Positions 35,628 to 44,877 of a stretch of 64,000 nucleotides of DNA are shown here, piece by piece. The stretch spans positions 1-64,000 of the forward strand of contig NZ_JBHUEO010000012.1 in NCBI RefSeq assembly GCF_042680885.1. The letters run 5' to 3'. The DNA is from Siminovitchia sediminis (GTDB taxonomy: Bacteria > Bacillota > Bacilli > Bacillales > Bacillaceae_C). A program made the position numbers and the translations under genes. The notes under the pieces are model-generated. The model was given only the letters and a program-made list of their open reading frames with translations, did not search any database and had not been told where the DNA came from. How positions within the stretch are numbered: the first letter of the stretch is position 1; the number at the start of each line of letters is the position of its first letter.

Positions 35628-36134
35628 TTATAATTTATTTAAAATTTCTTTTATGAATGCCGGCTCGTCCTTTGGTGTGCGGGAAGTGATAATATTTCCG
35701 TCTACTACTACCTCTTGATCAAAATAGTTGGATCCAGCGTTTTTCAAATCATCACGGATACCCATATAGGAAGTTGCATTGACACCTTCAAGAATATCAG
35801 CACTAATCATCACCTGCGGGCCATGACATATACCAGCAATCACTTTACCTTGATCATTTGCTTGTTTTACAAATTGAACGACTTCCTCATGAACCCGAAG
35901 AGCCTCTGGGGCGGATCCGCCAGGAATAATAACGGCATCATAATCGTCAGCCTTCACTTCACTTATAAAATAGTCAGAAGTATAAGATACTGTTCCTTTC
36001 TTGCCTTTCAGTTCCGCTCCTTTTTCAAGACCTACCACATCCGCTTCGTGGCCTGCTTCCTTCATTGCTTCATAAGGATTCTTCATTTCCGAGTCTTCAT
36101 AGCCATCAGCGAGTAAAAAGCATATCTTTGCCAC
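35628..36134 (-). CDS. DJ-1/PfpI-family protein
   Basis: A 168-residue protein related to the YfkM-like protein at 21187-21699. The nucleophile cysteine is in AGICHGPQVM near residue 102, the acidic partner in VIIPGGSAPEALR, and the start AKICFLLADGYEDSEM is typical. Such proteins act as deglycases or chaperone-like proteases under stress. It is a single gene with its own terminator. The ATG follows taggagtgaattttgagtggc. Confidence 0.9.
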   Translation of the reverse strand: MAKICFLLADGYEDSEMKNPYEAMKEAGHEADVVGLEKGAELKGKKGTVSYTSDYFISEVKADDYDAVIIPGGSAPEALRVHEEVVQFVKQANDQGKVIAGICHGPQVMISADILEGVNATSYMGIRDDLKNAGSNYFDQEVVVDGNIITSRTPKDEPAFIKEILNKL

Positions 36135-36702
36135 TCAAAATTCACTCCTATGTATGTTACATCCAGTTATATTTTAAATGGTGTGCAGAGGAACTTCCAT
36201 TAAAGTGATTTCTTAAATTTCCATCACGATATCATCCATTCGTTCAACGAGTATAACGGAAATAACAAAGTCTCATAGGCGTACTGATTTGATTTATTCG
36301 ATATGATGCAGTCTCTCAAACCTGCCAGGAAGTACGGTTATCCCGCTCGAATTATAGTGTTTCCATTTCCTTATGTCTAAAAGTTTTAAGGTCATATTCG
36401 CAAGAGGATCTTGCCGGAATGAACACATTCTAGAGGTTGAATCGCTCCGACTAGTATGACGGTTCATCGCTGTCGTAACATTGAAGTGCTCCTCGACAGA
36501 AGCCGGCACAAGTTTTCATCAGAACCGAACATTTCCCCTTCCATAACGTTAAGCCCATGATCCACGGCATCATGCCAGTAATTCGAAAAAATGATCGTGT
36601 GGGATATGGATTATGGCGATGTGAAAATGCCCTCCATACCGTGGCAAGGACATATCCAATAAGTCCTTTTTATATCCGCAACAAAATTTTTGGACTAAAC
36701 GG
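36135..36702. other. Gap with no recognisable gene
   Basis: About 570 bp. Two short open frames cross it (36294-36509 minus, 36557-36760 plus), but neither has a ribosome site or a product I can name. The base composition is higher in GC than the nearby intergenic DNA, so decayed coding sequence is possible. Confidence 0.35.
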
Positions 36703-37842
36703 CTATGGTTTTAAAACGACTTTAATACAGTTATCCAATTTCGCATCAAAAATCTCATAACCATGTTTTGCTTCCTCCAGCGGCATGGGATGGGTTATAA
36801 TATCGCTTAAATCCACTTTTCCTTCTGCTATTAAATCATGTAAGAAAGGCATATAATGAATCACTGGTGCCTGGCCTGTTCTAATGTTCACATTCCGCTG
36901 GAACATATCACCGAAGGGAAATCCATTATACCGAGAAGAATAAATTCCTGTTACCTGAATATTTCCACCTTTCCTTACAGCCTGACTGGCCATTACCAAT
37001 GCTCCCATCGATCCACCGTGAAGTCGTAAACCTGTTGCCAGAAATTCCAAATCCGACATTTTTCCATCCATGCCCACGCAGTCAACGACAACATCCGCAC
37101 CGCCTTTTGTCATTTCATGTAAATGGGCTCCGACGTTTTTATAATCCTCAAAATTAACGGTTTCCACATGGTTTGTTTGTTTGGCATGTTCCAGGCGGTA
37201 TCCAACATAATCGACGGCAATAACCCTTTTCGCCCCTTTTAACCATGCAAATTTTTGTGCTAATAATCCTACAGGCCCACAACCCAGAATAATAACCGTG
37301 TCTCCTTCTTCCATCCCTGAGTTATCTATGCTCCAATATGCCGTTGCACCAGCATCTGAAAGTAACACTAAGTTATCATCATCTACTTCACTGTTTTCGG
37401 GAATTTTAAAAGGGGTAAAGTTACCATATGGAACACGCATATACTCTGCCTGCCCTCCGGGGTATCCGCCCGTAGTACCGGAGTATCCAAAATATGAACC
37501 CATTTCCCCATTATCGTTTGCATTATCACATTGACTTTCTAGCTCATTCTTGCAAAACCAGCATTCTCCACAACTCACATTAAACGGAACAACCACCCTG
37601 TCCCCTTTCTTTACCTTTGTTACATCTGGTCCCACCTCTTCTACAATCCCCATTGGTTCATGTCCAATAATATAATCTTCTTGAAAATTTGGGATCATTC
37701 CATGAATGAGATGCAAATCAGAGCCGCAAATCGCTGTACTCGTCAATTTAACAATAATGTCATCGGATTTTTGAATTTTAGGTGCATCTACTTCTTTCAC
37801 AGCCACTTCTTTTACGCCTTGAAAGGTTACAGCTTTCATCAT
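36703..37842 (-). CDS. adhB: Zinc-dependent alcohol dehydrogenase AdhB
   Basis: A 379-residue medium-chain dehydrogenase. Catalytic zinc ligands are in TAICGSDLH (near 40) and GHEPMG (near 62); the structural zinc lobe keeps CGECWFCKNELESQC (about 92-106). The nucleotide fold has GCGPVGLLAQ near 188. The long insert after the zinc lobe is like that of glutathione-independent formaldehyde dehydrogenases. It lies 12 bp after a CotF-type coat gene on the same strand, as adhB does in the B. subtilis yra locus, so mother-cell expression late in sporulation is likely. The ATG pair follows aaaggagatca. Confidence 0.9.
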   Translation of the reverse strand: MMKAVTFQGVKEVAVKEVDAPKIQKSDDIIVKLTSTAICGSDLHLIHGMIPNFQEDYIIGHEPMGIVEEVGPDVTKVKKGDRVVVPFNVSCGECWFCKNELESQCDNANDNGEMGSYFGYSGTTGGYPGGQAEYMRVPYGNFTPFKIPENSEVDDDNLVLLSDAGATAYWSIDNSGMEEGDTVIILGCGPVGLLAQKFAWLKGAKRVIAVDYVGYRLEHAKQTNHVETVNFEDYKNVGAHLHEMTKGGADVVVDCVGMDGKMSDLEFLATGLRLHGGSMGALVMASQAVRKGGNIQVTGIYSSRYNGFPFGDMFQRNVNIRTGQAPVIHYMPFLHDLIAEGKVDLSDIITHPMPLEEAKHGYEIFDAKLDNCIKVVLKP

Positions 37843-37854
37843 TGATCTCCTTTA

Positions 37855-38214
37855 CTATTTTGGTGGTGTTGGAAATAATCCTTTTCGATTATGATCATCC
37901 GGGAAGAGATTAAGTGCAGCTATGTCTACCGCATTTTGCGCTGCTTTCAGATCAAGCGTTTGCTGTTCACTTACATCATAGGGGTGAAACCATTTTTTAC
38001 TCATCATCAAATCAATTAATTTTGTTTGATAATCGATGGCAGCTTCCATTTGATTGCGAATCGTTGTTCTTACTTCCGGGCTTGCCGCTTCGGATAAAGC
38101 AACGGAATAATTCCGAATGGTTTCCTTCACTGTTATTAAAAGATCAAGTGCAATGGCTGAATCGATCTTCTCAGGCATCCCGACGGAATTAATCGGATCT
38201 AGATAGTCATTCAT
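37855..38214 (-). CDS. yraF: CotF-type spore coat protein (YraF-like)
   Basis: A 119-residue protein with the coat F domain: MPEKIDSAIALDLLITVKETIRNYSVALSEAASPEVRTTIRNQM followed by a YHP-like WFHPYD element. Chosen start is ATG 38214 with gaggtgagg before it; GTG 38223 is the alternative. It has a proline-rich C-terminal tail that the plus-strand paralogue (38801-39097) lacks. It probably belongs to the spore coat or crust, in one unit with adhB and the small gene upstream. Confidence 0.85.
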   Translation of the reverse strand: MNDYLDPINSVGMPEKIDSAIALDLLITVKETIRNYSVALSEAASPEVRTTIRNQMEAAIDYQTKLIDLMMSKKWFHPYDVSEQQTLDLKAAQNAVDIAALNLFPDDHNRKGLFPTPPK

Positions 38215-38228
38215 CTTCCTCACCTCAC

Positions 38229-38435
38229 TTACTCCGTTTTTGCATATGAATAAAGTCGCTGTAATTCTTTTATATCCGTAACAGTCATGTCTACATTTTT
38301 CTGTAACAACTTCCTGAGATCTTGGTCAAAGACCACCCCTTGCATTAGCTTCGACTTGAGTAATCCTACTGTTTTCAAGTTTAATAGCTCGTGGGTGTCC
38401 ATTGTTTCATGCAAAGCGAAATCCTCTTTACCCAA
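38229..38435 (-). CDS. Small coat-associated protein (YraG/YraE-like)
   Basis: A 68-residue helical protein: GKEDFALHETMDTHELLNL, then KTVGLLKSKLMQGVVFDQDLRKLL. It clearly resembles the 68-residue product of 38598-38804 (LALHERLELHEILTFKSLCL), so the two are paralogues. It lies 14 bp before the CotF-type gene. The ATG follows taaggaggctagcacattg. Confidence 0.8.
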   Translation of the reverse strand: MGKEDFALHETMDTHELLNLKTVGLLKSKLMQGVVFDQDLRKLLQKNVDMTVTDIKELQRLYSYAKTE

Positions 38436-38597
38436 TGTGCTAGCCTCCTTACATGTTTCAAATTAAGCATAATTTGCCCTGAATCGCCCATGATATACAA
38501 AGCAGTAAAGGATATCGGGTGAACAGCTATGCAGAATAATGAAATGAGAAATACACAAGCTATATGGAAACGATATTTGAAGATGAGGTGAGAAAAT

Positions 38598-38804
38598 GTG
38601 GAAGGAAAATTAGCTCTTCATGAACGATTAGAGTTACATGAAATATTAACTTTTAAAAGTTTATGTTTGACAAAGGCTGCGACCATGTACGGTCTAGCAG
38701 GCTGCGAGGACCTAAAAAATATCCTTGAGACGGATGTAAATGAAGGAAAAAAACATATCAACCAATTGAATCAATTACTTAAGAATAGGGAAGTGGTGTC
38801 ATGA
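38598..38804 (+). CDS. yraE: Small coat-associated protein (YraE-like)
   Basis: A 68-residue helical protein starting with GTG (EGKLALHERLELHEILTF) after gatgaggtgagaaaat. It is a paralogue of the minus-strand protein at 38229-38435. Its stop overlaps the next gene by four bases (38801-38804), so the two are coupled. Confidence 0.8.
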   Translation: MEGKLALHERLELHEILTFKSLCLTKAATMYGLAGCEDLKNILETDVNEGKKHINQLNQLLKNREVVS

Positions 38805-39097
38805 CGAACATCATTCAAAAAATAGCTGGATTAAGCGGTATGACCGATCAAGTGATTGCCACTGATTTTCTTATTTCCACAAAATCAGCAGTTCGCAATT
38901 TGACATTTGCTTTGACAGAGTCGGTAACCCCCGAGGCAAGAGATGTCCTGAGAGAACAACTGGATTATGCGATTGATGCACACGAAAAAATCAGTCAGTA
39001 TATGATTGAAAAAGGTTATTATCATCCCAGTAATTTAGAAGAGCAGCTGGAGGTGGACCTAAAGACTTCAAAAGCAGCATTAAAATTGGCTAAGTGA
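38801..39097 (+). CDS. yraD: CotF-type spore coat protein (YraD-like)
   Basis: A 98-residue coat F domain protein: DQVIATDFLISTKSAVRNLTFALTESVTPEARDVLREQL, then EKGYYHPSNLEEQLEVDL. It matches the 99-residue YraD type. ATG overlaps the previous stop; aatagggaagtggtgtc serves as ribosome site. With its partner it mirrors the minus-strand pair across about 160 bp of shared promoter region. Confidence 0.85.
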   Translation: MTNIIQKIAGLSGMTDQVIATDFLISTKSAVRNLTFALTESVTPEARDVLREQLDYAIDAHEKISQYMIEKGYYHPSNLEEQLEVDLKTSKAALKLAK

Positions 39098-39287
39098 TTT
39101 TTTAACGAAGGATACTAAAAATGAACAAATATAGGGAGCGGCCTCTTTCCTTGGCACATTGTCCAAAGAAGGGGGCTGATTTCTATTGTGGCTTATTACG
39201 TGCTGTAAGAGCATTCTTCAGCTTGGACTTTTAGATTCCAAGAATAACAAATAATTTAATAGTTGTTTCTCCTTCTCTACGTCTAAT

Positions 39288-39740
39288 TCAACAATACGAA
39301 TGATCAAAGTCCATATTATTTCTTTCACAAAATTCCTTGGCGATTTTCTTATACTTCATATCTCGATAATTATACCATTTGCAGGTAATTCCTATTCGAT
39401 GGATATTGTTCTTAAATCGTCTGAATGCTCCCTTTCCACGAATGGAGGAGAGTAGTACATCCTGCATTTTTACATTGGAAAGGCTATAACATTATATCTT
39501 ATTCATTAATATCAAATTGAGAAGGAAGTGCAGCATTCCCAAAGGTCTTTACTATATCCAAGGCAAACTTCAATTCAGCTTGTTGCCAATTCGGATAAAT
39601 GTTTATAGTCTTCTTCATCTCCTGCAACCAATAAAGCCTCTTGTGATACATAAACGATTTCCTCGGTATCCAGGTTAATATAAGCTTGGTTCTTATCCGA
39701 TTGCATCTCCATTCCTTCAATTATATCCTCAAACTTTCAA
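39288..39740 (-). pseudogene. UPF0158-family protein, degraded
   Basis: Three frames together read as one UPF0158 protein. First comes KFEDIIEGMEMQSDKNQAY and NLDTEEIVYVSQEALLVAGDEEDYKHL, then a shift, then WQQAELKFALDIVKTFGNAA and LPSQFDINE, then stops, then IRGKGAFRRFKNNIHRIGI, KWYNYRD and YKKIAKEFCERNN. The start codon is not found and there are at least two in-frame stops or shifts, so this is a true pseudogene. The rest of 39098-39976 holds nothing else I can name. Confidence 0.7.
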
Positions 39741-39976
39741 GCCGTTCGATAAATGGTATTTACCTTAGAAATTCATTTTTTAACGTTTATCTAATGGAAA
39801 ATTGTCAGTTTATCTCCGTTTGACCGCCTTCAGAATATAATCGTCAAGGAAAGCAAATCCTTTTCCTTTAATTACCCGTTTGTATTGCCATTATTTTGAA
39901 AAAAAAACTAAAGTACATTGGAATGTAAATTTTAGAGAAAAATAACTCTGATTGAAATTACAAAGGAGGTTTAAGT

Positions 39977-40834
39977 ATGGATAAAGAAATTTCTTATGGT
40001 GAGGATTACAATTATATTCCTACAACTTCTATAGCAAGTGGTCAAGGTATCGAAGTTTTGCCTGATCTTTATTGCTATACAAACCAAATTGCAAATATTT
40101 GTTTAGTTGGAAATCCAGAAACCAAGGATTTTGTTTTAATTGACGCTGGACTTCCTGAAGCAGCCAATGAAATTATTTCCGTCACAGAAGAACGTTTTGG
40201 CGAAAATAGCCGTCCCAAAGCCATTCTCCTAACCCACGGTCATTTTGATCATGTAGGGGCTGTTATTGAATTAGTCAAACATTGGAATGTACCTGTCTAC
40301 GCGCATGAGTTAGAGCTGCCTTTCTTGACTGGAAAAATGAATTACCCGGAGCCTGACCCAACGGTAGAAGGAGGCATGATAGCCAAGATGTCACCAATGT
40401 TTCCAAATGAGGCCATCAATTTAGGGAAGAACATACATGCTCTGCCTTCAGATGGAAGTGTTCCGCACATGCCTGGCTTCCGATGGATCCATACTCCCGG
40501 ACATTCACCAGGACATGTGTCTTTCTTTAGAGAAAGTGACCGCTGTCTCATTGCAGGCGATGCTTTTATAACAGTCAAACAAGATGAACTGGATAAAGTT
40601 CTAACGCAGGAAGTGGAAATTAGCGGACCACCAAGATACCTGACACCAGATTGGCAGGGAGCTTGGGAATCTGTTAGAAAACTGGAAGCGTTACATCCCA
40701 CTGTTGCTGTTACAGGTCACGGGATGCCTTTATCGGGTGAAATGCTGTCAAAAACCCTTAAAACATTAGTTAATAATTTTGAACAAATCGCTATTCCGGA
40801 TTACGGTAAATACGCAAATAAAAATAAACATTAG
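39977..40834 (+). CDS. Metallo-beta-lactamase fold hydrolase
   Basis: A 285-residue enzyme. The dinuclear metal motif is LLTHGHFDHVG (His87, His89, Asp91, His92), with further ligands in TPGHSPGHVSFF near 172 and AGDAF near 193. Relatives are glyoxalase II-like thioester or lactone hydrolases; no specific substrate can be read. ATG follows a strong acaaaggaggtttaagt. A terminator follows at 40845-40873. Confidence 0.9.
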   Translation: MDKEISYGEDYNYIPTTSIASGQGIEVLPDLYCYTNQIANICLVGNPETKDFVLIDAGLPEAANEIISVTEERFGENSRPKAILLTHGHFDHVGAVIELVKHWNVPVYAHELELPFLTGKMNYPEPDPTVEGGMIAKMSPMFPNEAINLGKNIHALPSDGSVPHMPGFRWIHTPGHSPGHVSFFRESDRCLIAGDAFITVKQDELDKVLTQEVEISGPPRYLTPDWQGAWESVRKLEALHPTVAVTGHGMPLSGEMLSKTLKTLVNNFEQIAIPDYGKYANKNKH

Positions 40835-40844
40835 CAATGACTGA

Positions 40845-40873
40845 GAATGGCTTAGGGTGTAACTAAGCCATTC
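40845..40873 (+). terminator. Terminator of the beta-lactamase-fold gene
   Basis: GAATGGCTTAG, a 7-base loop and CTAAGCCATTC; a perfect 11-bp stem followed by TTC and an A-rich tail, just after the stop. Confidence 0.75.
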
Positions 40874-41045
40874 TTCAACTAAAAATGTCTGTTAACATTC
40901 ACACCCTCATCAATGGGCACTAATCTCCTCGTTTGCATCCTGTATAAACAAAGATTACCCGGAACGCATGCACAACCGGGTCTTTCTTTTCAGACATCAT
41001 CTCCATTCCCTGACTAAACAAACAAAATAGTCGATTTACATTTAC

Positions 41046-41076
41046 ACAAAAAAGACAAGGAAATACCCTTGTCTTA
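41046..41076 (-). terminator. Terminator hairpin downstream of ykoP
   Basis: On the minus strand AAGACAAGG, a short loop and CCTTGTCTT followed by TTTTGTG. It lies 230 bp past ykoP; the rest of 40874-41302 holds nothing I recognise. Confidence 0.55.
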
Positions 41077-41302
41077 TGGTTAATCGTATTTAATTATTTG
41101 TGTACTTAAGTTAGATACCGGTGGTCGGAATCTAACAACATAAATAAAATTTTGAACCGACAAACCATTTACCCTTAAAAAACGGCATCTCCAACCAAAG
41201 GGATCTGCTACTTTAAACAAATGTAATTCACACACCCATGTTTTCCAAAAGTTCTGTATTAAAAGATGATGCCCCTTTTGTTTCCATAGTTTTCACAAGT
41301 TA

Positions 41303-41863
41303 CTAATGACTCCCATACTTTTGCAAAAGCATGGATTTTGACATAAACAAATACATAGGTTCAGGAACTTCATGTTTCCTCCAGTTATTGGAGGAAAGCA
41401 AATAAATAGGCATGAGGGCGGATTGTTTAAATTTCCTGTACAGCGGATGGATAATTGGATGAGATTCAAATCCCAAACTTTTACAGCCTTTATATAAGGT
41501 CGTAATTCCTATCAATCCTTTGATTTCATCAGAAAAGTGATTTTGTTTAACATAATCAGCAACGGCTGGGAGAGCATCCTTTACTTTCGAATAAATGACT
41601 TTTCCCCTTCTTAAGTCACTTTTATATTGTAATATTTCACTCAACAATTGAACATTGTGCAAATGCACCTTTACTAAGATATCATTTTTTTCAATGATGG
41701 TCCCATCTGATAGTATCACACTTCTCCCCTGAAACCTGGTGATCCGTACACGCATAATGGTCTTTTCACCGCATTGCTTTTTGATATGGTGGAGTCGTGT
41801 GAAATGAAAATATACGGGGTCGATTACATTCCAACCTGATATACAATATTGCTTAAAATTCAT
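41303..41863 (-). CDS. ykoP: YkoP-like protein
   Basis: A 186-residue basic soluble protein. It resembles the YkoP type, with RFQGRSVILSDGTIIEKNDILVKVHLHN near residues 43-70. No catalytic motif is obvious. It is divergent from a glycosyltransferase of the YkoN type at 42004; in B. subtilis ykoN and ykoP are neighbours, which supports both names. The ATG follows tataaaggggaatgaaaa. Confidence 0.72.
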   Translation of the reverse strand: MNFKQYCISGWNVIDPVYFHFTRLHHIKKQCGEKTIMRVRITRFQGRSVILSDGTIIEKNDILVKVHLHNVQLLSEILQYKSDLRRGKVIYSKVKDALPAVADYVKQNHFSDEIKGLIGITTLYKGCKSLGFESHPIIHPLYRKFKQSALMPIYLLSSNNWRKHEVPEPMYLFMSKSMLLQKYGSH

Positions 41864-42003
41864 TTTTCATTCCCCTTTATATCTCTTTTAACGGAGTCAT
41901 TTTATATTGTTAAAAAATGAAGATATTTATAATAGGAAATTCATGGTGACAAGGATGATTTCAGTCTTTTTTCACAAACTATCCTATAAGGAGATGAATC
42001 AGG

Positions 42004-43110
42004 TTGAGGGTTTTATTCTTGCCATTTTTGCAAATACCTTCCGGTCACCATCATGTTGCGGATTGTATACAAACACAGTTGGAACAAATACACAAAGATT
42101 GTCACTGTGAAAAAGTTGATATTTTTTCTTACAGCTACGGGAAAATTGAAAATTGGGCTTCCTCCCTATATTTACAATGGATCCATCGTTTCCCGCGTTT
42201 ATATAGTTCCATATATCGAACGGCTGCCGTCAAGGAGATGAAACGCAACAAACGTTTTTATATGTATGAATTACTTTTTTTACATTTTATAAAAGATTTA
42301 CTTAAAGAAAAAAATCCAGATGTCGTCATTTGTACTCACGCTCTTCCTTCTTATATGCTTGTACGGCTGAAAAAGTTAAACATGTGGTCAGGACTGCTGA
42401 TTAATGCTTATACTGATTATTTTATTAATAACTTATGGGGCATGGAAGGTGTGGACTATCACTTTGTTCCAAGTAAGAAAGTAAAAGATCACCTGATTAA
42501 ACAAGGAATAAAGGCACAGAGTATTTTTATAACAGGTATTCCTGTTCACCCCTTATTTAAGTCGCAACATGAAAAAGTTATAAAAGATCAATTATATACT
42601 GCACTCATCAGCGGCGGAAATATGGGAGCAGGATCTATTTCCAAACTTCTTGAAAGATTACATCCAGCCGGCAAGATTCGTTATAAAGTATTATGTGGGA
42701 AAAATCATCGGCTGTATCAATATATGAAGGATTTCAATCATCCTCTCGTTCAGCCGCTTCCCTTCATTTCTTCAAAAGGAAAAATGAATCATTTGTACAA
42801 TGAAACAGATTTGATCATTACAAAGCCGGGTGGAGTAACAATCAGTGAGAGTCTTGTAAAAAAACTCCCTATTTTTATTTATGATGTGCTGCCCGGCCAG
42901 GAAGAACAGAACTTACAGTTCCTAAAGAATAAGGGTTTGGTTTATCATTTGGATGGGTGGAAGGTTCAGGAAAATGTAGAGGAAGAAATATGGAACATCC
43001 TCCATCATCAAAAGCACAATATGACCCACGCTATTCAACAATATTTAGAGGAAATTGAATTGGAGGATCCAGCATCCTTAATTATCGAGAAAATTAAAAG
43101 CGGTAGATAA
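42004..43110 (+). CDS. ykoN: MGDG synthase-like glycosyltransferase (YkoN-like)
   Basis: A 368-residue GT28-type glycosyltransferase. The N-terminal domain opens with LFLPFLQIPSGHHHVADCI, typical of the diacylglycerol glucosyltransferase/MurG-like group. The C-terminal donor-binding domain has ALISGGNMGAGS near 195 and TKPGGVTISESL near 280, binding a UDP-sugar. It probably glycosylates a lipid or spore-related acceptor at the membrane. The start is TTG 42004 after ataaggagatgaatcagg. It is divergent from ykoP. Confidence 0.88.
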   Translation: MRVLFLPFLQIPSGHHHVADCIQTQLEQIHKDCHCEKVDIFSYSYGKIENWASSLYLQWIHRFPRLYSSIYRTAAVKEMKRNKRFYMYELLFLHFIKDLLKEKNPDVVICTHALPSYMLVRLKKLNMWSGLLINAYTDYFINNLWGMEGVDYHFVPSKKVKDHLIKQGIKAQSIFITGIPVHPLFKSQHEKVIKDQLYTALISGGNMGAGSISKLLERLHPAGKIRYKVLCGKNHRLYQYMKDFNHPLVQPLPFISSKGKMNHLYNETDLIITKPGGVTISESLVKKLPIFIYDVLPGQEEQNLQFLKNKGLVYHLDGWKVQENVEEEIWNILHHQKHNMTHAIQQYLEEIELEDPASLIIEKIKSGR

Positions 43111-43156
43111 TACAGGTTTTGCCTGGTTACGAAAAGCGGTTAAGTTCCAATCAACA

Positions 43157-43189
43157 AAAAAGAGTCAACCTCGTACGGTTAACTCTTTT
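43157..43189. terminator. Bidirectional terminator between ykoN and wrbA
   Basis: AAAAGAGTcAACC, six bases, then GGTTaACTCTTTTG. It lies between two converging genes, with A and T runs on either side. Confidence 0.85.
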
Positions 43190-43199
43190 GATTTATTGA

Positions 43200-43811
43200 T
43201 TATTGATTCCCTTTTTTAACCCATTCAGCTACGGTTACGGTACGTTTAGCCTGATGCTTTACGGCACCTTGAACATCCTCAACCATTTTTCCATCCTGGT
43301 CTACTGTTACACTTGTTCCATATGGGTTACCGCCTGCACCAAATAGGACCGGATCCGTGTAGCCAGGAGCAGCAATGATTGCACCCCAGTGCATCATAGA
43401 TGTGTACAATGACAAAATAGTCGCTTCTTGTCCTCCATGAGGGTTTTGGGCAGAAGTCATGGCACTTACAACTTTGTTTACTGTTTTACCATTTGCCCAA
43501 AGTCCTCCCAGAGTATCAATGAACTGTTTCATTTGGGAAGGCATGTTGCCAAAACGTGTCGGAGCGCTAAAGATAATCGCATCTGCCCACTCAATATCTT
43601 CGGCAGTTGCAACTGGAACGTCTTTTGTTGCTTCTACCGTTGCTTTCCAGACTTCATTTCCTTCAATCGCCGATTCAGGAGCCAACTCTTGAACTTTTAA
43701 TACTTTTACTTCGGCACCAGCTTCTTTTGCTCCTTCTTCAGCCCATTTGGCTAATTGATAGTTTGTTCCACCCATGCTGTAAAAAACCACTGCTAATTTA
43801 ACGTTTGACAT
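43200..43811 (-). CDS. wrbA: NAD(P)H:quinone oxidoreductase, WrbA type
   Basis: A 203-residue flavodoxin-fold FMN enzyme that reduces quinones by two electrons, avoiding semiquinone radicals. The FMN site is made by FYSMGGTNYQLAKWAEEG (near 10-27), SAPTRFGNMPSQMKQFIDT (near 85-103) and SAQNPHGGQEATILS (near 120-134). Start choice: ATG 43811 has tcaaaggagatggaaaat and matches the family start. A second ATG at 43859 (GFLDKLFGRSKEMEN) also has a good site (agaaggtgaaatac) and would add 16 residues. Quinone reduction fits the mhqR-type repressor next to it. Confidence 0.92.
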   Translation of the reverse strand: MSNVKLAVVFYSMGGTNYQLAKWAEEGAKEAGAEVKVLKVQELAPESAIEGNEVWKATVEATKDVPVATAEDIEWADAIIFSAPTRFGNMPSQMKQFIDTLGGLWANGKTVNKVVSAMTSAQNPHGGQEATILSLYTSMMHWGAIIAAPGYTDPVLFGAGGNPYGTSVTVDQDGKMVEDVQGAVKHQAKRTVTVAEWVKKGNQ

Positions 43812-43906
43812 ATTTTCCATCTCCTTTGATCTTCCAAATAATTTGTCTAAAAATCCCATGTATTTCACCTTCTTTGTGATCTTGTTAAACCTTTGGAATC
43901 ACCTCC

Positions 43907-43929
43907 ATTGAAAATAAATCATTTTCAAT
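43907..43929. promoter_or_regulatory. Inverted repeat upstream of wrbA
   Basis: ATTGAAAAT, five bases, ATTTTCAAT: perfect 9-bp arms 48 bp upstream of the earlier wrbA start. It resembles a Fur/PerR-family box (GATAATGATTATC-like) more than the MarR operators elsewhere in the window. Which protein binds is not known. Confidence 0.45.
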
Positions 43930-44412
43930 GCCATACTGTTTTATATTTCCCCAATCAGGAAGGTAATAGTACTTCAATTTCATATTTTACGAATTCGAGA
44001 AATATGAGACAAACGCAGGCCTCCCATTCAAATATGTAAAATGAAATACCATATTGCAAACGACGAAGAAAAATATATCTCAAATGACAAGTAAGAATTT
44101 GTTTCCTGCCACCTTCTCCTAAAAAAATCAGAATGGGGTGCCCAGCCGGATTTATTCTTGCTCTAACGAATGTCATCTCCAACGCCCAATACCAATATTA
44201 CCAAATTGTATATCTCAATTTCAAGATAAATGGTTTGGTTTTTTTCATCCATTTTACTTTGATTACCCATAAAGATGAAATTCGACTATATCGTTTGCCG
44301 ATTATACAAAAAACGAGGGACTCATATCCTCTTTCAGGTCTTCATTTGCGGACTGCTAAAGCCAAGATAATAAAAGGAAAGGGTATGAATTGAGATAACG
44401 GATTAAAAGTTT

Positions 44413-44859
44413 TTAAAGGTTTTTCGCGTAATACCCCAGTTTTTTCAACTGCTCAATCATCACCTTTTTTTCATTCGTATCTAACCCTGCACAGATCTCC
44501 GTTAAGGCCAACTTGTGCTTAGGAAAAACCTCATCCATTAACTCGGTTCCTTCTGGTGTGATCGTTGCATACGTCACACGCCTGTCTTTGGGACATGGTT
44601 TTCTTTTTAATAAATTTTTCTTCTCCAGCTTATCGACTACATAGGTAATGCTGCTGCTTGCTATCAATACCTTTTCACCAATTTTTTGGATCGGTTGTTC
44701 ACCTTTACTATAAATTAATTCCAGAACAGCAAATTCAGTTGGGTTGAGTCCCAATCTTCCTATATCTTCCAAAACACGTTTTTTGATCGACTCTAAAGCC
44801 CGATTTAAAACAACAAACAATTTTAGAGACAATTCTTCATCCAGATTATTTTTATCCAT
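44413..44859 (-). CDS. mhqR: MarR-family repressor, MhqR-like
   Basis: A 148-residue winged-helix regulator. It resembles MhqR of B. subtilis, the repressor that responds to methylhydroquinone and catechol stress: SLKLFVVLNRALESIKKRVLEDI, LNPTEFAVLELIYSKGEQPIQKIGEKVL, SSSITYVVDKLEKKNLL, and the wing PKDRRVTYATIT. ATG 44859 is chosen over 44868 because AAAGGA stands nine bases before it. A complete promoter with an operator at the start site lies directly upstream, so it probably represses itself. Likely targets are the dioxygenase genes and perhaps wrbA. Confidence 0.82.
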   Translation of the reverse strand: MDKNNLDEELSLKLFVVLNRALESIKKRVLEDIGRLGLNPTEFAVLELIYSKGEQPIQKIGEKVLIASSSITYVVDKLEKKNLLKRKPCPKDRRVTYATITPEGTELMDEVFPKHKLALTEICAGLDTNEKKVMIEQLKKLGYYAKNL

Positions 44860-44877
44860 ACTAACCATTCCTTTTGC

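Noticed and set aside
39153..39175. CTTGGCACATTG as a third sigma-54 promoter
   Set aside because: There is no GC at the required distance and no gene follows on that strand.
43955..44393. Short frames between wrbA and mhqR on both strands
   Set aside because: Neither has a ribosome site or recognisable motif.
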